A stretch of 6,454 nucleotides of DNA, taken from contig JALXEI010000122.1 in the NCBI GenBank assembly GCA_027069645.1, positions 1 through 6,454 on the forward strand, written 5' to 3'. This document shows positions 6,316-6,454 of this stretch, one piece after another. The first letter of the stretch is position 1; every line of letters starts with the position of its first letter. The position numbers and the translations under genes are program-made. The notes under the pieces are model-generated. The model did no database searches and was not told where the DNA came from. It was given only the letters and a program-made list of their open reading frames with translations. Origin of the DNA: Hyphomicrobiales bacterium (GTDB lineage: Bacteria; Pseudomonadota; Alphaproteobacteria; Rhizobiales; JAKIUO01).

Positions 6316-6454
6316 TTACTTGATTTTCGCTTCCTTGAAATCCACATGCTTGCGAATGACGGGGTCATATTTTTTCAGGACCAGTTTCTCGGTGATGTTA
6401 CGCGGATTCTTTTTGGTAACGTAAAAATATCCGGTGCCTTCCGTGCTGACGAGA
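6316..6454 (-). CDS. rpmG: 50S ribosomal protein L33 (bL33), 5' end outside window
   Basis: bL33 is a small basic protein of the large ribosomal subunit near the E site. The last 45 residues are visible on the - strand, ending at a TAA (6316-6318 on the + strand). They include LVSTEGTGYFYVTKKNPRN, then ITEKLVLKKYDPVIRKHVDF and KEAKIK. Gram-negative bL33 is usually about 55 residues, so only about ten N-terminal residues and the start are cut off at the right edge. The stretch lacks the CxxC zinc-ribbon pairs of the zinc-binding form, so this is the zinc-independent form, and the ending is characteristic of alphaproteobacteria. It converges with valS across 807 bases, so the two are transcribed separately. 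Its promoter lies outside the window and no clear intrinsic terminator is visible after it. Confidence 0.95.
   Translation of the reverse strand, partial: LVSTEGTGYFYVTKKNPRNITEKLVLKKYDPVIRKHVDFKEAKIK

Overview
The window looks like chromosomal DNA from an alphaproteobacterium. The evidence is the gene order (a TolC-family outer membrane protein, then PopZ, then valyl-tRNA synthetase, all on the + strand), the PopZ protein itself, which is an alphaproteobacterial polar organizer, and a short zinc-free bL33 with the alphaproteobacterial ending HVDFKEAKIK. I cannot name the genus. I see no mobile element, CRISPR array, tRNA or rRNA.

Layout: the 3' part of a tolC-like gene enters from the left edge and stops at 815. 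A 186-base gap with two GANTC sites and a weak hairpin leads to popZ (1002-2291), which has an unusually long Pro/Ala/Glu-rich linker. A very strong intrinsic terminator (2323-2356) closes popZ. A leader of about 175 bases with one long-range stem then precedes valS (2533-5508), a complete 991-residue enzyme with all class Ia signatures and a 37-residue insertion after KMSKS. A second hairpin plus T-run (5515-5539) ends valS. An 807-base stretch without a confident gene follows. It is AT-richer at its centre and holds one promoter-like pair, several hairpins and a reading frame interrupted by only two stops. On the - strand, the last 45 codons of rpmG (bL33) run off the right edge.

The genes do not form one pathway. 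TolC serves export across the outer membrane, PopZ organises the cell pole, and ValS and bL33 serve translation. The first three appear to be a conserved neighbourhood rather than a functional operon, and the strong terminator after popZ argues that valS has its own transcription start. The observations most worth checking are the ValRS insertion on an otherwise alphaproteobacterial enzyme, the extended PopZ linker, and the unexplained 5509-6315 interval. I found no convincing new defence or mobile system.
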